From the NCBI GenBank assembly GCA_028281765.1, contig JANQJF010000087.1, positions 1 through 64,000 of the forward strand: DNA of 64,000 nt, given 5' to 3'. Under the pieces are notes generated by a model that was given only the letters and a program-made list of their open reading frames with translations, was not told the DNA's origin and ran no database searches. A program made the translations under genes and the position numbers. The DNA is from Planctomycetota bacterium (GTDB lineage Bacteria; Planctomycetota; UBA1135; UBA2386). Of the stretch, positions 45,129 to 53,420 are shown piece after piece (position 1 is the stretch's first letter; every line of letters starts with the position of its first letter).

Positions 45129-47735
45129 ATGCGAATCTCGTTGCTCCTCGCCATTGCCCTGACTCTGTCCGGGCTCTGTGTCGCGCAGGATCCGTGGACC
45201 TTCGTCTCGATCCCGGACTTCCAGAACAACGACATCGGCTCGCTCGCCGATCCCGACTCGAGCTTCCCGAACAACCCGTCGCTGCCGCCGGGCTTCCTCG
45301 CGCTCGACGCGAACTGGGACAGCTGCACGGCCGACTACGACGACTCGGTCGATTGGATCGTCGGGCAGCTCGCGAGCGAGGACCCCGTGTTCGTCACGGT
45401 CGCGGGCGACCTCGTGATGGGGCACTGGGACCGGAGTTCCGATGGGCGGCTCGTGTTCGGTCCGCTCGGTTCGGATCCGCAGGTGGAGGCCGCGCTCTGG
45501 AGTGCCGCAGACTACTACTACGACATCTGGCTCGGTCGCTTCGATCCGCAGCGCAACACGCACCTCACCGCGGCGCTGCAGGCGTTGGGTCGTCCGCTCG
45601 TGCCGCTCGACGTGCACGCGGTCGTCGGCGACCACGAACTCGGCGACAACAACTGGTCTGCCGGCGGGCTGCGCTCGCGTATGGTACCGACGTACAAAGA
45701 AGCGTTCGCGCGCTGGCACACGCGGGTGCCCGCTGGCGCGACGAGCGGGCAGCCGCGCTACGCGCAGAGACCCGTGGGCACGGTGTACGAAGACACGGCG
45801 TACGCGTTTCAGCAGGAGAACCTGCTGATGGTCGTCGTCGACGAGTTCCGTCAGGACGATCCGGCGACGGCGCTCGGTCCGAACGGCAGCGTGCTGCCGA
45901 CCGTCGACGACGGACTGCCCGGTGCCGCAGACGACCAGCTGAGCTGGCTCGATCAGGTGCTCGCCGCGGGGCGCGCGGACCCGACCGTCGACTGGATCGT
46001 CGTGCAGGGGCACATGCCGGTGTTGCGGCCGGTGCGCGTGCGCAACAGCTCCAACCTCGGCCTACGCGACGCTGACGGCACGACCGAGTTCAACACGCAG
46101 TTTTGGCAGACGCTGTCGCAGCACGAAGTCGACGCCTACTTCTGTGGCGAAGTGCACGACATCACGCTCTCGCGCTACGGCGGCGTCACGCAGGTCGTGC
46201 ACGGCGCGCTGATCGGCAACCACAGCCCGATCAACTATCTGCGTGTCGATGTCTTCGAAGACCGGCTCGAGATGACGTCGATGCAGATCCCCGTCGAGCT
46301 GACGTCGGGCAGCTTGTGGCAGACCGGAAGCAATCGCCCGCGCGCGAACTTCGATATTCCGCCCGCGACCCGGGTGCAGGGGTTCCAAGCGGTCGGCTAC
46401 GCGACGCTGACCCGCTCGCTCGGCGGGGGATCAATTGTGACCCAGGCGAACGGCACGCTCGCGCCGTTCGGCACGTTCGACAACGGCGACGGCCTGGCCG
46501 AGTATCTCGTCGACATCGACTTCGATCAGCTGACGGGCGGTGTCTATGACAACGCGGCCACGCTTTCGAACGACGGTGTGCCCGAGGGCAACGTGACGCA
46601 GGTGCCCGGTGCGCTCGGCCTGGGGATCACGCTCGACGGCGTTCAGGACCGCGTCGTCGCCGGCCCGTCGCCGATCGGCGGCAACGCCGCGCGCACCGTG
46701 TCCGTCTGGGCGAAGACGTCGTCGACGTCCGGTCTCCGTTCGGTTCTCACGATGGGCAACAACGGGCTCGGCTCGAAGTGGGACCTCGACATCGACTGCA
46801 ACAATGCCGGCGTGATCGAGCTCGGGGTCGGCGGCGGGCGCACGACCGGTCAGGGGCCGGCGCTCAACGACGGGCAGTGGCACATGCTGACGACGGTGCT
46901 GCCGGATGGCGCGACGACGCTCGGTGGCGTGCGCCTGTTCGTCGACGGCGCGTTTGCGTACACGAACTCCGGGACGCGTGCGATCAACACGGGTGGCGGT
47001 GACCTGATCGTCGGCCACAGCGCGAACCAGGCGTGGTTCCAGGCCTTCGACGGAGAAGTCGACGACCTCGTGATCTGGCGTGAGCCGCTGACGGACGCAC
47101 AGGTGAAGAGCCTGCACGACGTCGCGGTCGAGACGGCACTCGCGTACGCCGCAACCGAGTTCGAGCAGCTGCTCACGGTCTACCGGCAGGATGCGTCGGA
47201 AGTGACGATTGGTGGTCGTGTCTGGCGACGCGCGACGGGACTGGGCGGTCCTGCAGGTTTGACGTCGCTGAGCGGCGGTCGATACGAGCTCGTGTTCGAA
47301 CCTGCCGGTGGGCTCGGCGTGCGCGTCGTGTACCCGAATCGAGTCGAGAACTTCGGCACGGGATGCGCCGGAACCGGTGGGGTGGTGCCTTCGATCTCGG
47401 CGACGGGTGTACCCGTGCTCGGGACCTCGCCGTTCGCACTGCATCTCACCGACTGCCTGGCGAATGCGCCGGTCGCGATGCTGCTCAGCGTCACGCGCGG
47501 TGACCTGCCGATCGGTGGTGGCTGCACGCTCTATCCCGGGCTGCCGACCGTCAGCGTCGCGCTCTCGGCCGATGCGAACGGCGCGGCGACGCTGCCGATC
47601 GCGATGTCGACGGACCCGACGCTGCTCGGCGTCGAGCTCTACTGGCAGTGGGCCATTGCGGATGTCGGAGGCGCGTTCGGCCCCGGCCTCGCGGCGTTCA
47701 GCGGCGGGCTGGAGATCGTCCTGGGCGACGTCTGA
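45129..47735 (+). CDS. Secreted calcineurin-like phosphoesterase with LamG domain
   Basis: The product has 868 residues with a signal peptide ending LCVAQ. Residues 20-400 have metallophosphoesterase motifs: DFQNN near the first Asp, TVAGDLVMG, GDHELGDN, VQGHMPV and GEVHD, consistent with a two-metal site. Residues about 435-680 form a LamG-like sandwich closely similar to the gene at 49506. The last ~128 residues are the shared secreted C-terminal module, opening FGTGCAGTGG (from 47350). It probably acts on a phosphoester outside the cell; the substrate is unknown. ATG 45129 begins the signal peptide. Confidence 0.85.
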   Translation: MRISLLLAIALTLSGLCVAQDPWTFVSIPDFQNNDIGSLADPDSSFPNNPSLPPGFLALDANWDSCTADYDDSVDWIVGQLASEDPVFVTVAGDLVMGHWDRSSDGRLVFGPLGSDPQVEAALWSAADYYYDIWLGRFDPQRNTHLTAALQALGRPLVPLDVHAVVGDHELGDNNWSAGGLRSRMVPTYKEAFARWHTRVPAGATSGQPRYAQRPVGTVYEDTAYAFQQENLLMVVVDEFRQDDPATALGPNGSVLPTVDDGLPGAADDQLSWLDQVLAAGRADPTVDWIVVQGHMPVLRPVRVRNSSNLGLRDADGTTEFNTQFWQTLSQHEVDAYFCGEVHDITLSRYGGVTQVVHGALIGNHSPINYLRVDVFEDRLEMTSMQIPVELTSGSLWQTGSNRPRANFDIPPATRVQGFQAVGYATLTRSLGGGSIVTQANGTLAPFGTFDNGDGLAEYLVDIDFDQLTGGVYDNAATLSNDGVPEGNVTQVPGALGLGITLDGVQDRVVAGPSPIGGNAARTVSVWAKTSSTSGLRSVLTMGNNGLGSKWDLDIDCNNAGVIELGVGGGRTTGQGPALNDGQWHMLTTVLPDGATTLGGVRLFVDGAFAYTNSGTRAINTGGGDLIVGHSANQAWFQAFDGEVDDLVIWREPLTDAQVKSLHDVAVETALAYAATEFEQLLTVYRQDASEVTIGGRVWRRATGLGGPAGLTSLSGGRYELVFEPAGGLGVRVVYPNRVENFGTGCAGTGGVVPSISATGVPVLGTSPFALHLTDCLANAPVAMLLSVTRGDLPIGGGCTLYPGLPTVSVALSADANGAATLPIAMSTDPTLLGVELYWQWAIADVGGAFGPGLAAFSGGLEIVLGDV

Positions 47736-47851
47736 GGGGCTCCGGAAGATTTTCGCGAATTCGCGAGCGGTTCCACGAGCTCTCTGCGCAGGTCGAGTGA
47801 CGTCGAACACGCGTGTGTGTGCGGCGAATCACACGAGTCCAGGAGGTTCGC

Positions 47852-49426
47852 ATGGGCAAGACGATGAAGAAGGCCGAAGTCGTGTTCGGCGGCGACAAGC
47901 ACGTCCCGAAGATCACGCTGCAGCAGTGGAGTCAGCTCGCCAAGTTGGCCAACAACCTTGCCAACGGGAAGCCCGCCAAGCTCCCGGACGCCAAGCGTGC
48001 GACTCAGCTCGCGAAGAAGCAGCTCGAGGACGGCGCGCTCAGCGAGGCGTACTGCAAGCTCGGCTGGGTCGGGAGCAACCTCGTCTTCCGGATCAAGAGC
48101 AAGGGTACCGGCGTGATCAAGAAGCTCGCGGGGCACAACGAACAGGACTTCGTGATCGGCAAGAACACGAAGCCGGAGAAGAACGAGAAGTCGAGCTCGG
48201 GCGATTCGACGACGACGATCGTGCCGAAGCAGCGCAAGTACTGCGTGCTGTCGAGCGGCTATCTCAGCAAGCCTCTGTCGGACATGCTCGACATCGGTCG
48301 CGGCTACTTCATCGACGTCGCCGCGAAGATCGAAGGGTCCGAGCCTTCGAAGTCCTTCCAGAAGCTCCTGGTCGCGGACTTGAACGACCTGCAGGAGAGC
48401 TATCGAAGTCGGGTCGAGGCGATCATCGACGATCTGCAGAAGGACGTGCTGACACACACCGGCGGGACGATCGACGACGTGAAGCGGCTGGTCGACCAGG
48501 TGGATGGCGAGATCCGCTCGATCCTGGATGAGAAGAAGATCAAGGCTGCCGTCGACTCGGTGGTCAAGAAGCGGCTCCAGAACCACAAGCAGGACGACAA
48601 GAAGCGTCAGGAGTGGAAGGTGCGCAGCTTCGTCAAGGTCTCGACGAGCACCGCGAAGTTCGTCATTTCCGGTGCGCGGCTGTGGTGCACCCAGGGAGCC
48701 GACGTCAGAGCGTGGGCCACGCTGGTTTCGACGGCGCTGTCGATCAAGGGTGTCTACGACGACTACAACAAGAACGAGCCGAAGCTTCGCAAGGAGCTCG
48801 AGACCGCGATCGACGACTTCGAGGAAGCTGCCAAGAACGTCTACGGCGCCGTTCAAGGCATCTATGACGAGGTCAAGGATGCCGGCGAGACCAAGGTGAT
48901 GGGGATCGACTTCGGCGGCCTCGGTGCATTGATCAACTCGGGCAGTCGCATCGCTGCAGCCGCGAAGGGGAAACTCGTCAAGGGCTTCGAGAAGATCTGC
49001 GGCTTCGAGATCTCGGCGACGGAGCCGGAGAACAAGCGCAACCGCTATCACGTCTACCTGAGCAAGCAGCGGAAGAAGCTCGACAAGCTCGTCAAGAGGC
49101 TCGAGCCGCTCGAGAAGCGCCTGAAGGGTTCCCAGCTCAAAGTCGCCGTCGGCGTGTGGCCGGCCTATCAAGCGTTCAAGAAGGCCAGCGATTCGTTCGC
49201 TGGGACACTGCGCGAGCAAGAGACCTACGCGGCCGGCGTCAAGACGCGCCTCGTGGGGCTCGGTATCCAGGTCTCCGACAAGACGACGCTCGACAAGCTC
49301 CGGGACACCTGGAACGACATCAAGGCGCTCAAGCTCGAGAAGGTTCTGACCAGTGATGGAGCGGTCGCCATGGCGAACCTGGCTCCGACGATCAAGACGG
49401 TCGTCGACCTGGTGAAGAAGCTCTGA
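47852..49426 (+). CDS. Lys-rich cytoplasmic protein of unknown function
   Basis: The product has 524 residues without signal peptide. It is highly charged and helical, with coiled-coil-like stretches (LLVADLNDLQESYRSRVEAI, SKQRKKLDKLVKRLEPLEKR). ATG 47852 is set by a near-perfect AGGAGG (47841-47846) at 5-base spacing, one of the strongest ribosome sites in the window. It lies between two LamG-bearing genes but resembles neither. I do not recognise a family. A role in complex assembly or as an effector cannot be told from sequence. Confidence 0.8.
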   Translation: MGKTMKKAEVVFGGDKHVPKITLQQWSQLAKLANNLANGKPAKLPDAKRATQLAKKQLEDGALSEAYCKLGWVGSNLVFRIKSKGTGVIKKLAGHNEQDFVIGKNTKPEKNEKSSSGDSTTTIVPKQRKYCVLSSGYLSKPLSDMLDIGRGYFIDVAAKIEGSEPSKSFQKLLVADLNDLQESYRSRVEAIIDDLQKDVLTHTGGTIDDVKRLVDQVDGEIRSILDEKKIKAAVDSVVKKRLQNHKQDDKKRQEWKVRSFVKVSTSTAKFVISGARLWCTQGADVRAWATLVSTALSIKGVYDDYNKNEPKLRKELETAIDDFEEAAKNVYGAVQGIYDEVKDAGETKVMGIDFGGLGALINSGSRIAAAAKGKLVKGFEKICGFEISATEPENKRNRYHVYLSKQRKKLDKLVKRLEPLEKRLKGSQLKVAVGVWPAYQAFKKASDSFAGTLREQETYAAGVKTRLVGLGIQVSDKTTLDKLRDTWNDIKALKLEKVLTSDGAVAMANLAPTIKTVVDLVKKL

Positions 49427-49505
49427 GGTAGTTCGCGTTCGGGTTGGGATTCGGCGATCGCCGACGCGACCCGACGATCTGCGCTACGATGAGGGGGCTC
49501 GCGTC

Positions 49506-50801
49506 ATGAACACGTCCCTCATCCATCTATCGCTTCTCGCGCTCGTGATTCCGAGCGCTGCGGTTCGCGCGCAGACCCACCTCGTCGGCCTCGAGTTCGA
49601 CCAGGTCCTGCCGAACGGCGACTTCCTCAACCTCGGCTTTACCGGTAGCGCCAACGACGGCGTGCCCGCGGCGAACGCTTCCCTCACCACCGGCATCCTC
49701 GGCGCCGGCGTGAACCTGACCGGCGGCGCCGACGAAGTGGCCGCCGGTCCGACGCCGCTGTCCGGAGGGCAGCCGCGCACGGTCTCGATCTGGGCGCGGA
49801 CGACGCAGACGTCGGGGCTCTACACGGCGATGACGTTCGGCATCAACGGCAACGGCTCGAAGTGGGACATGGACATCGACTGCACGAATGCCGGCGTGAT
49901 CGAGCTCGGTATCGGTGGTGGTCGTACGATCGGTCAGGGGCCCGCGCTCAACGACGGAGCGTGGCACATGATGACGACGGTGCTGCCGGTCGGCGCGACG
50001 ACGCTCGGTGGAGTGCGCCTGTTCGTCGACGGCGACTTCGCCTACACGAACTCGGGCACGCGCGTCGTCGCCACGGGCGTCGGCCCTCTCGTCGCGGGAC
50101 GCGCGGCGAATGCGCCGCAGTTCCAGGCTTTCATCGGCGACGTCGACGACATGGTGATCTGGTCGGAGGCGTTCACGGACGAGCAGGTCGCGTGCCTCTA
50201 CGACGTCGCGGTCGAGCCGGCGCTCGGCTACACGGCCACCCAGTTCGAGCAGCTCCTGCAGGTCTATCGCGACGTCGTGCCGAGCGTGACGGTCTTCGGC
50301 CGCACGTGGTCCAAGGTGTCGGGCATCACGGGTGACGCCGGGCTCAGCACGCTCCCGAACGGCAACTTCCAACTTCGCATGGACGCGAACGACGTCGGCC
50401 TGCGTGAGACGCCGCCGGCGAGCTTCACGTCGTTTGGCACGGGCTGCGCGGGATCCGCGGGTGTGCCGACGCTTTCGTCCGCCTCCGTGCCGCAGGTCAA
50501 TCAGACCTTCACCGCGCAGCTCGCGAACATCCCGGCGGGCAGCAACGCCTTCATGGTGATCAGCTTCTCCGGTCAGCTGCTGCCGCTCGACGTCATCGGC
50601 ATGCCGGGCTGCAGCACGTTCGACACGCAGGCGGTCGCCGTCATGCTGAGTCCGACTGGTGGCGTCGCGACCTTCGACGTGTTGCCGCCGGCGAACGCGC
50701 TCGGGCTGACGTTCTACGAGCAGGGTTTCGTGACGGATCCCGGTGCGAACCCGTTCGGGCTGACGTCGTCGAATGCCGGAGCGGCGCTCGTCGGGCCGTA
50801 G
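49506..50801 (+). CDS. Secreted LamG-domain protein
   Basis: The product has 431 residues with a signal peptide ending AAVRAQ. Residues 50-235 are a LamG/concanavalin-like sandwich (WHMMTTVLPVGATTLGGVRL, FVDGDFAYTNSGTR, VDDMVIWSEAFTDEQVACLY). It is a close copy of the domain in the phosphoesterase at 45129. The C-terminal module begins FGTGCAGSAG and ends DPGANPFGLTSSN plus a short tail, matching the module of the BTRD1 protein at 56445. Probably a carbohydrate- or surface-binding protein. Confidence 0.8.
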   Translation: MNTSLIHLSLLALVIPSAAVRAQTHLVGLEFDQVLPNGDFLNLGFTGSANDGVPAANASLTTGILGAGVNLTGGADEVAAGPTPLSGGQPRTVSIWARTTQTSGLYTAMTFGINGNGSKWDMDIDCTNAGVIELGIGGGRTIGQGPALNDGAWHMMTTVLPVGATTLGGVRLFVDGDFAYTNSGTRVVATGVGPLVAGRAANAPQFQAFIGDVDDMVIWSEAFTDEQVACLYDVAVEPALGYTATQFEQLLQVYRDVVPSVTVFGRTWSKVSGITGDAGLSTLPNGNFQLRMDANDVGLRETPPASFTSFGTGCAGSAGVPTLSSASVPQVNQTFTAQLANIPAGSNAFMVISFSGQLLPLDVIGMPGCSTFDTQAVAVMLSPTGGVATFDVLPPANALGLTFYEQGFVTDPGANPFGLTSSNAGAALVGP

Positions 50802-50807
50802 GGCGCC

Positions 50808-50823
50808 TTGACGCTTTCTTGAC
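50808..50823 (+). promoter_or_regulatory. Direct repeat, candidate response-regulator site before histidine kinase
   Basis: TTGAC (50808-50812) and TTGAC (50819-50823) repeat with an 11-base period. The same arrangement precedes the HEAT gene (53344). OmpR/PhoB-family regulators bind tandem half-sites with this spacing. TACACT (50844-50849) downstream could serve as a -10 box. Confidence 0.5.
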
Positions 50824-50855
50824 ACCTTCGGCGAGACCGCTCCTACACTCGCCGA

Positions 50856-52637
50856 ATCGCCACGAAACGCGCCAAGACCCTGACTCTGGTCGTCCTGGCC
50901 TCCGGTGCCGGCCTCCTCGCCCTCGGCACCGTCGGCTTGTGGAACGCCCTGCAGAACGCGGAGCAGCGTGCACAGCTCGATGCGCGGTCGGCGACCGTGG
51001 CGACCGCGGACGCGGTGCGGCGTGCGATCCGGCAGCCGCGCGTGCTCGAGCTGGTGCCGGATGCGCGGCAGTTCGAGGTCGTCTCGCGGCAGTGCGTGAT
51101 CCCGGACGAGATCGCGCGATCGGTCGTGGTGCCGGAGTGGCCCGATCGCGATCTTCCCGGCGAGCTCGCGGATCGAATCGCCGCGCGAGATACCGGGGAC
51201 GAGACGTTCGTCGACGTGCTCACGTCTCCGCTGCTCGGAACCCGGGAGCGGACCTGGGTTGTGCTGCAGCGCGGCTGGGCCGCCCACCGCGCCGACGACG
51301 CCGAGACCCGCACCGCGGTGCTCGACGAGTTCGCGACCGAGCCGGAGGAGACGTACCGGCGGGTCGTCGCCGGGGTGTTGCTGTTGAACGCCGAGGCCGG
51401 TCGCACGCCGCCGGAATGGGCCGCCGATCGCGCGATCGAGCTCGATGCGGAGATCGCGGTGGGCGTGATCGACCGACTGCGTGAGTTGGGTTTCGAGCGA
51501 CTCGGAGACGACATCGCTTCGCGCACGGCCGCGTTGGAGACGAAACGGCGCGTTCTCGAAGCGGCGACGGCGCGGCTCACGCTCCTGCTGACGGCGCAAC
51601 GCCCGGTCGTGATGCCGGCCGGCGGGGAGCTGCTGCTCTGGTTTCCCGAAGGTGAAGACAGCGGTCGGGGCGCCGTCGTCGATCCGCTCTGGTTGATCCG
51701 CGCCGTGCGGGACGCGGGACACCTCGATCCGGTGCCGTGGTCGGGCGAGCTCGTGCTCTCCGATGAGGTTCGCAGCGGCAGCGAACCGATCGTCGCCGAG
51801 CTGTGTTCGCTCGCCGTGCCCGCTCCGCCCGATGCCGGCTGGAGCGGCCCGCTCGGGATCGGCACGCTGCTCGGAGCGCTGACGCTGTGCTTCGTCGTCG
51901 GCTCGTTCGTGATGTTCCGCGGCATGCGCGCGGAGACTGCGGCGATCCGCGCGCGATCGGAGTTTCTCCAGTCGGTCACGCACGAGCTCAAGACGCCACT
52001 CGCGTCCATCCGCCTTCTCGCAGAACGGCTGGAGACGGGCCGCGTCGACAGCGAGCGGCAGACCGAGTACTTCGGCATGCTCGCGGACGAAGCGACTCGC
52101 CTGTCGGTGCTGATCGAGAACGTCCTGGACCTCGGCCGGATCGAGCGCGGGGAGCGGTCGTACGACCGTCGCGCTCAAGACATCGAAGACATCGTGCACG
52201 AAGCCGTCGACGTGTTTCGGCCGCTCGCGCAGCGCGACGGGATGGTCGTCGAGATCGAGGGCGATTTGGCCGGCGTGTCCGGGGAGGTCGATCGAGGTGC
52301 GATCGTGCAGGCGCTTCTCAACGTGCTCGAGAACGCGCGCAAGTACGCAAAGGACGGTGCGCGCGTCGTCGTCCGCGTCTCGACGATCGACGACATGCTC
52401 GCGATGGACGTGCGCGACTTCGGGCCGGGCATCCCGGCGGAGGAGCGCGACGCGGTGTTCGATCGCTTCAAGCGCGGTGCGGCGCACCAGCACGGCAGCG
52501 TGCCCGGCGTCGGTCTCGGGCTACACTTGGCGCGAAGCATCGTGCGCGCGCACGGTGGAGATCTCTCTTGCGTCCAACCCGATGGGGACGGCGTCGAGTT
52601 TCGCTTCCGCGTCCCGCTTGTCGGGGAGGTGTCATGA
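50856..52637 (+). CDS. Membrane sensor histidine kinase with possible non-canonical start
   Basis: The predicted product has about 593 residues. An N-terminal helix (TLTLVVLASGAGLLALGTVG) and a second one near residue 335 (TLLGALTLCFVVGSFVMF) enclose a large sensor region. His376 (SVTHELKTPL) is the phospho-acceptor; LLNVLENARKYA, DFGPGI and GVGLGLHLARSI form the ATPase boxes. The in-frame codons between the stop at 50820 and TTG 50937 include no ATG/GTG/TTG; ATC 50856 is the best guess because it keeps the first helix. A start at TTG 50937 would remove it. The next gene (regulator) overlaps by 4 bases. Confidence 0.85.
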   Translation: MATKRAKTLTLVVLASGAGLLALGTVGLWNALQNAEQRAQLDARSATVATADAVRRAIRQPRVLELVPDARQFEVVSRQCVIPDEIARSVVVPEWPDRDLPGELADRIAARDTGDETFVDVLTSPLLGTRERTWVVLQRGWAAHRADDAETRTAVLDEFATEPEETYRRVVAGVLLLNAEAGRTPPEWAADRAIELDAEIAVGVIDRLRELGFERLGDDIASRTAALETKRRVLEAATARLTLLLTAQRPVVMPAGGELLLWFPEGEDSGRGAVVDPLWLIRAVRDAGHLDPVPWSGELVLSDEVRSGSEPIVAELCSLAVPAPPDAGWSGPLGIGTLLGALTLCFVVGSFVMFRGMRAETAAIRARSEFLQSVTHELKTPLASIRLLAERLETGRVDSERQTEYFGMLADEATRLSVLIENVLDLGRIERGERSYDRRAQDIEDIVHEAVDVFRPLAQRDGMVVEIEGDLAGVSGEVDRGAIVQALLNVLENARKYAKDGARVVVRVSTIDDMLAMDVRDFGPGIPAEERDAVFDRFKRGAAHQHGSVPGVGLGLHLARSIVRAHGGDLSCVQPDGDGVEFRFRVPLVGEVS

Positions 52638-53347
52638 CCCGTTTGCTGATCGTCGAAGACGACCGTGCGCTCCGCGTCGGGCTCGAGGACACGTTTCGGG
52701 ACGAAGGGCACGACGTGACGACAGCGGCCGACGGGGACGAGGCGTACGACGTGTTGTTCCGTCGTCACTTCGATCTCGTGATCCTCGACCTGATGCTGCC
52801 GGGGCGCAGCGGGCTCGAGATCTTGCGCGAGCTGCGGGAGCAGAAAGTCGAGACGCCGGTACTGCTACTGACCGCGCGTGGCGACGAGAGCGACAAGGTC
52901 ATCGGCCTCGAGCTCGGCGCGGACGACTACGTGACCAAGCCGTTCGGGATGCGCGAACTGATCGCGCGCGTGCGCGTGTTGCTGCGCCGGCACGGCAAGA
53001 CGACGCAGAAGGCCGCGCAGCCCGATGGGCAGACGTTCTCGGTCGGCGACGCGACCGTGGATCTGAGCGTCTTCGAGATCGCACACGGCTCCGACACGCA
53101 CCGACTCTCGCCGAAAGAGGCGTCGATGCTGCTCTTGCTCTACCAGGCCAAGGGCTCCGTCGTGCGGCGCGAGACGTTCCTCGACGAGATCTGGGGCACC
53201 GACCAGTTCGTCGGCACCCGCACCGTCGACACGCACATGCTCAACCTACGGCAGAAGCTCGAGCCGAACCCGAAGGAGCCCCGGTTTCTGCTGACGGTGC
53301 ACGGCGTCGGATACCGGCTCTCTCTGGACGGCTCCGCGCCGAGTTGA
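52634..53347 (+). CDS. OmpR/PhoB-family response regulator
   Basis: The product has 237 residues. Receiver domain: IVEDD, phospho-acceptor Asp52 in VILDLMLPG, TARGD and the Lys in YVTKPFG. The C-terminal winged helix includes LSPKEASMLLLLYQAKGSVV and TVDTHMLNLRQKLEP. ATG 52634 overlaps the kinase stop (ATGA). Direct repeats of TTGAC upstream of the kinase and of the following HEAT gene are likely its binding sites (inference). Confidence 0.95.
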   Translation: MTRLLIVEDDRALRVGLEDTFRDEGHDVTTAADGDEAYDVLFRRHFDLVILDLMLPGRSGLEILRELREQKVETPVLLLTARGDESDKVIGLELGADDYVTKPFGMRELIARVRVLLRRHGKTTQKAAQPDGQTFSVGDATVDLSVFEIAHGSDTHRLSPKEASMLLLLYQAKGSVVRRETFLDEIWGTDQFVGTRTVDTHMLNLRQKLEPNPKEPRFLLTVHGVGYRLSLDGSAPS

Positions 53348-53370
53348 CAACTCCTTGACAAGTCTCTGAA
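53344..53370 (+). promoter_or_regulatory. Direct repeats, candidate response-regulator site before HEAT gene
   Basis: TTGAC at 53344 and 53355 with an 11-base period, and a degenerate third copy (CTGAA) at 53366. The first copy overlaps the regulator's stop codon. The same pair precedes the histidine kinase (50808), so the regulator may control both. Confidence 0.5.
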
Positions 53371-53420
53371 CGACTCCGGACAGCTGTGATCGGCGCTTGT
53401 CGTCCGATACCTGCATGGAG

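Noticed and set aside
47753..47766. 14-bp palindrome TCGCGAATTCGCGA after the phosphoesterase gene
   Set aside because: It has no loop to form a stable hairpin and may be chance; not listed as a terminator.
49527..52493. 988-residue minus-strand open frame
   Set aside because: Antisense to the LamG protein and the histidine kinase; composition is Arg/Asp-rich with no motif.
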